A stretch of DNA of 48,010 nt from Priapulus caudatus (taxonomy: Eukaryota; Priapulida; Priapulimorpha; Priapulimorphida; Priapulidae), in the NCBI RefSeq assembly GCF_000485595.1, contig NW_014577399.1, forward strand, positions 30,808-78,817, read 5' to 3'. Below, in pieces: positions 46,721 to 48,010 of the stretch (the stretch's first letter is position 1; each line of letters opens with the position of its first letter). Made by a program: the position numbers and the translations under genes. The notes below the pieces were generated by a model. It worked only from the letters and a program-made list of their open reading frames with translations. It did no database searches and was not told where the DNA came from.

Positions 46721-48010
46721 GTAGATCATAACACTCTAAAAAGAGAAATCATTTAGGCTTTAGGAACCGTCAAGCGATTGATGGAACTGACCATGGGCCC
46801 CAGGAGTAGAAATTTGTTATAGTTCAGAAGAAACGATAAAATGAATTCACAAAAAACAAGAAAATTGACAGGCACTGGTCCACCTGCAATATGAACTACC
46901 TTAACGTAAGTCAGCATAGTTATGGAATGTAACTGATCTGAGTTGCACCATGAATGCAGAATGTATACAAAATGGAAATTTACCTTTCGCAGAGACGTAT
47001 ACTCAATATTGCTGAAGCTACAATACCACGACGCAGTACACACTCAATTTGAGAAGATCATTTAACATCGCGAGGAGGCTATGACACAAAATTGAAGGGT
47101 TTGATGTATTAATATTAGATGCCGGATACAGGCGCCTACGGGCCTATCCTGGTAAAAGCCGCGTAGGATTCATTCTAACTGTATAACACACGCTGCCAGC
47201 CATTGGCGCGCACACTGGACACACCTAAATATATAGTTATATTTATTTTATGTGTCAGTGTGCGTGCAAACATGGGGCGGCGGCGTGTTACCAGTTGAAA
47301 CGCTTCAAGTGCTGTGGGCCTGGAGTACTGTAGGACTAGTCGTAGTACTGACTATACCTAGTGTCGGCGGAGATGAAGCCCAGACGCTGTTAAGTCAAAC
47401 AAGGAGCCCCCCAAATTCCACATCTCTCAAAAGTTTGCACCATACTCGCTACCGCTATTCTTGTAGGAGTGCCGCTCGCCCTGGAAGTTATTTGTACGCG
47501 TGAATTAATGCTAAGTTAGGGCTGGAACCAATCTTCTCTATCCCTGAGGCCGCTAGAAAGTAACATCAACCTTAGGGCATAAATGAGCCACCCCGCCAAA
47601 CGCAAGGAACGCATACTTATCGAGTAGTAAAATGCGCGGTGGTTTATAGAAACGCGACATTTTAATTTGAGTAAGACAACTTTAATTTAGACATAACAAC
47701 TATAGAAACTGCGCATGTAATAGCAGATAGAGAATATGTGACCAGCTAGCGTTTCATGAATAGGCTTTTGCTTCAAGCAGAGTAAAGCATAAAATATTGT
47801 CAATTGATGTTTGACGATAAGAAACCTCCAAAAAGTAAGTAGATATATTGTAGCAGTGGAGACAATAGAATTTTCGCCATAATCCTTGGAAAAGCTCCAC
47901 TACCAAGCGCGGAAAAATGTCACAAAAAACAACATTGAAAAAAAAGTAGCGCAATTGTAAATAACGGAGGCTTATAATACAGAGCATATAACTCTGCTGT
48001 AAACTTGAAA
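46721..48010. other. no recognised feature
   Basis: Short frames on both strands without domains; no repeat shared with the rest of the window was noticed. Confidence 0.4.

Overview
The window is eukaryotic nuclear DNA from an invertebrate animal. Small exons with GT-AG introns encode animal enzymes, and the sequence between them is crowded with non-LTR retrotransposon fragments, tRNA-derived SINEs, miniature inverted-repeat elements, minisatellites and microsatellites. I see no bacterial operons, rRNA, CRISPR array or viral genes. A marine invertebrate is plausible, but I cannot name the species or the phylum.

Layout: 1-600 is an interspersed repeat. A complete minus-strand gene (2329-10937) can be assembled by hand into 14 coding exons with matching phases. 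It encodes a 528-residue vertebrate-type mitochondrial N-acetylglutamate synthase. Its introns hold several mobile elements. From 11.8 to 12.85 kb lies a 5'-truncated non-LTR reverse transcriptase. From 13.6 to 27.9 kb two blocks, A and B, recur (A1, then B1+A2, then B2). They surround two different inner segments, X (16.8-19.6 kb) and Y (23.76-26.7 kb). X holds an unrecognised intron-free 277-residue minus-strand ORF with promoter-like sequence upstream; Y holds little. The block copies differ by many single-base indels, and one ends at a 25-N gap. They therefore look like uncorrected long-read gap fill, or alternative haplotypes, as much as real repeats.

From 29.9 to 32.5 kb lies a giant imperfect palindrome of about 2.4 kb. 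Its arms run in mirror order: terminal inverted repeat, minisatellite, unique spacer, long purine/pyrimidine tract. From 33.6 to 34.85 kb is a frameshifted FEN/XPG-like nuclease gene. From 36.6 to about 42.8 kb is a minus-strand short-chain dehydrogenase of the retinol dehydrogenase 11-14 type. Its last five exons are clean, and its two 5' exons lie in error-rich sequence. From 40 to 48 kb the sequence is indel-laden and contains another copy of the first repeat and a decayed non-LTR reverse transcriptase (44.8-46.7 kb).

The two enzyme genes are metabolic and have no evident functional link. The most unusual structures are the giant palindrome, the A/B block arrangement, the FEN-like nuclease remnant and the orphan 277-residue ORF.
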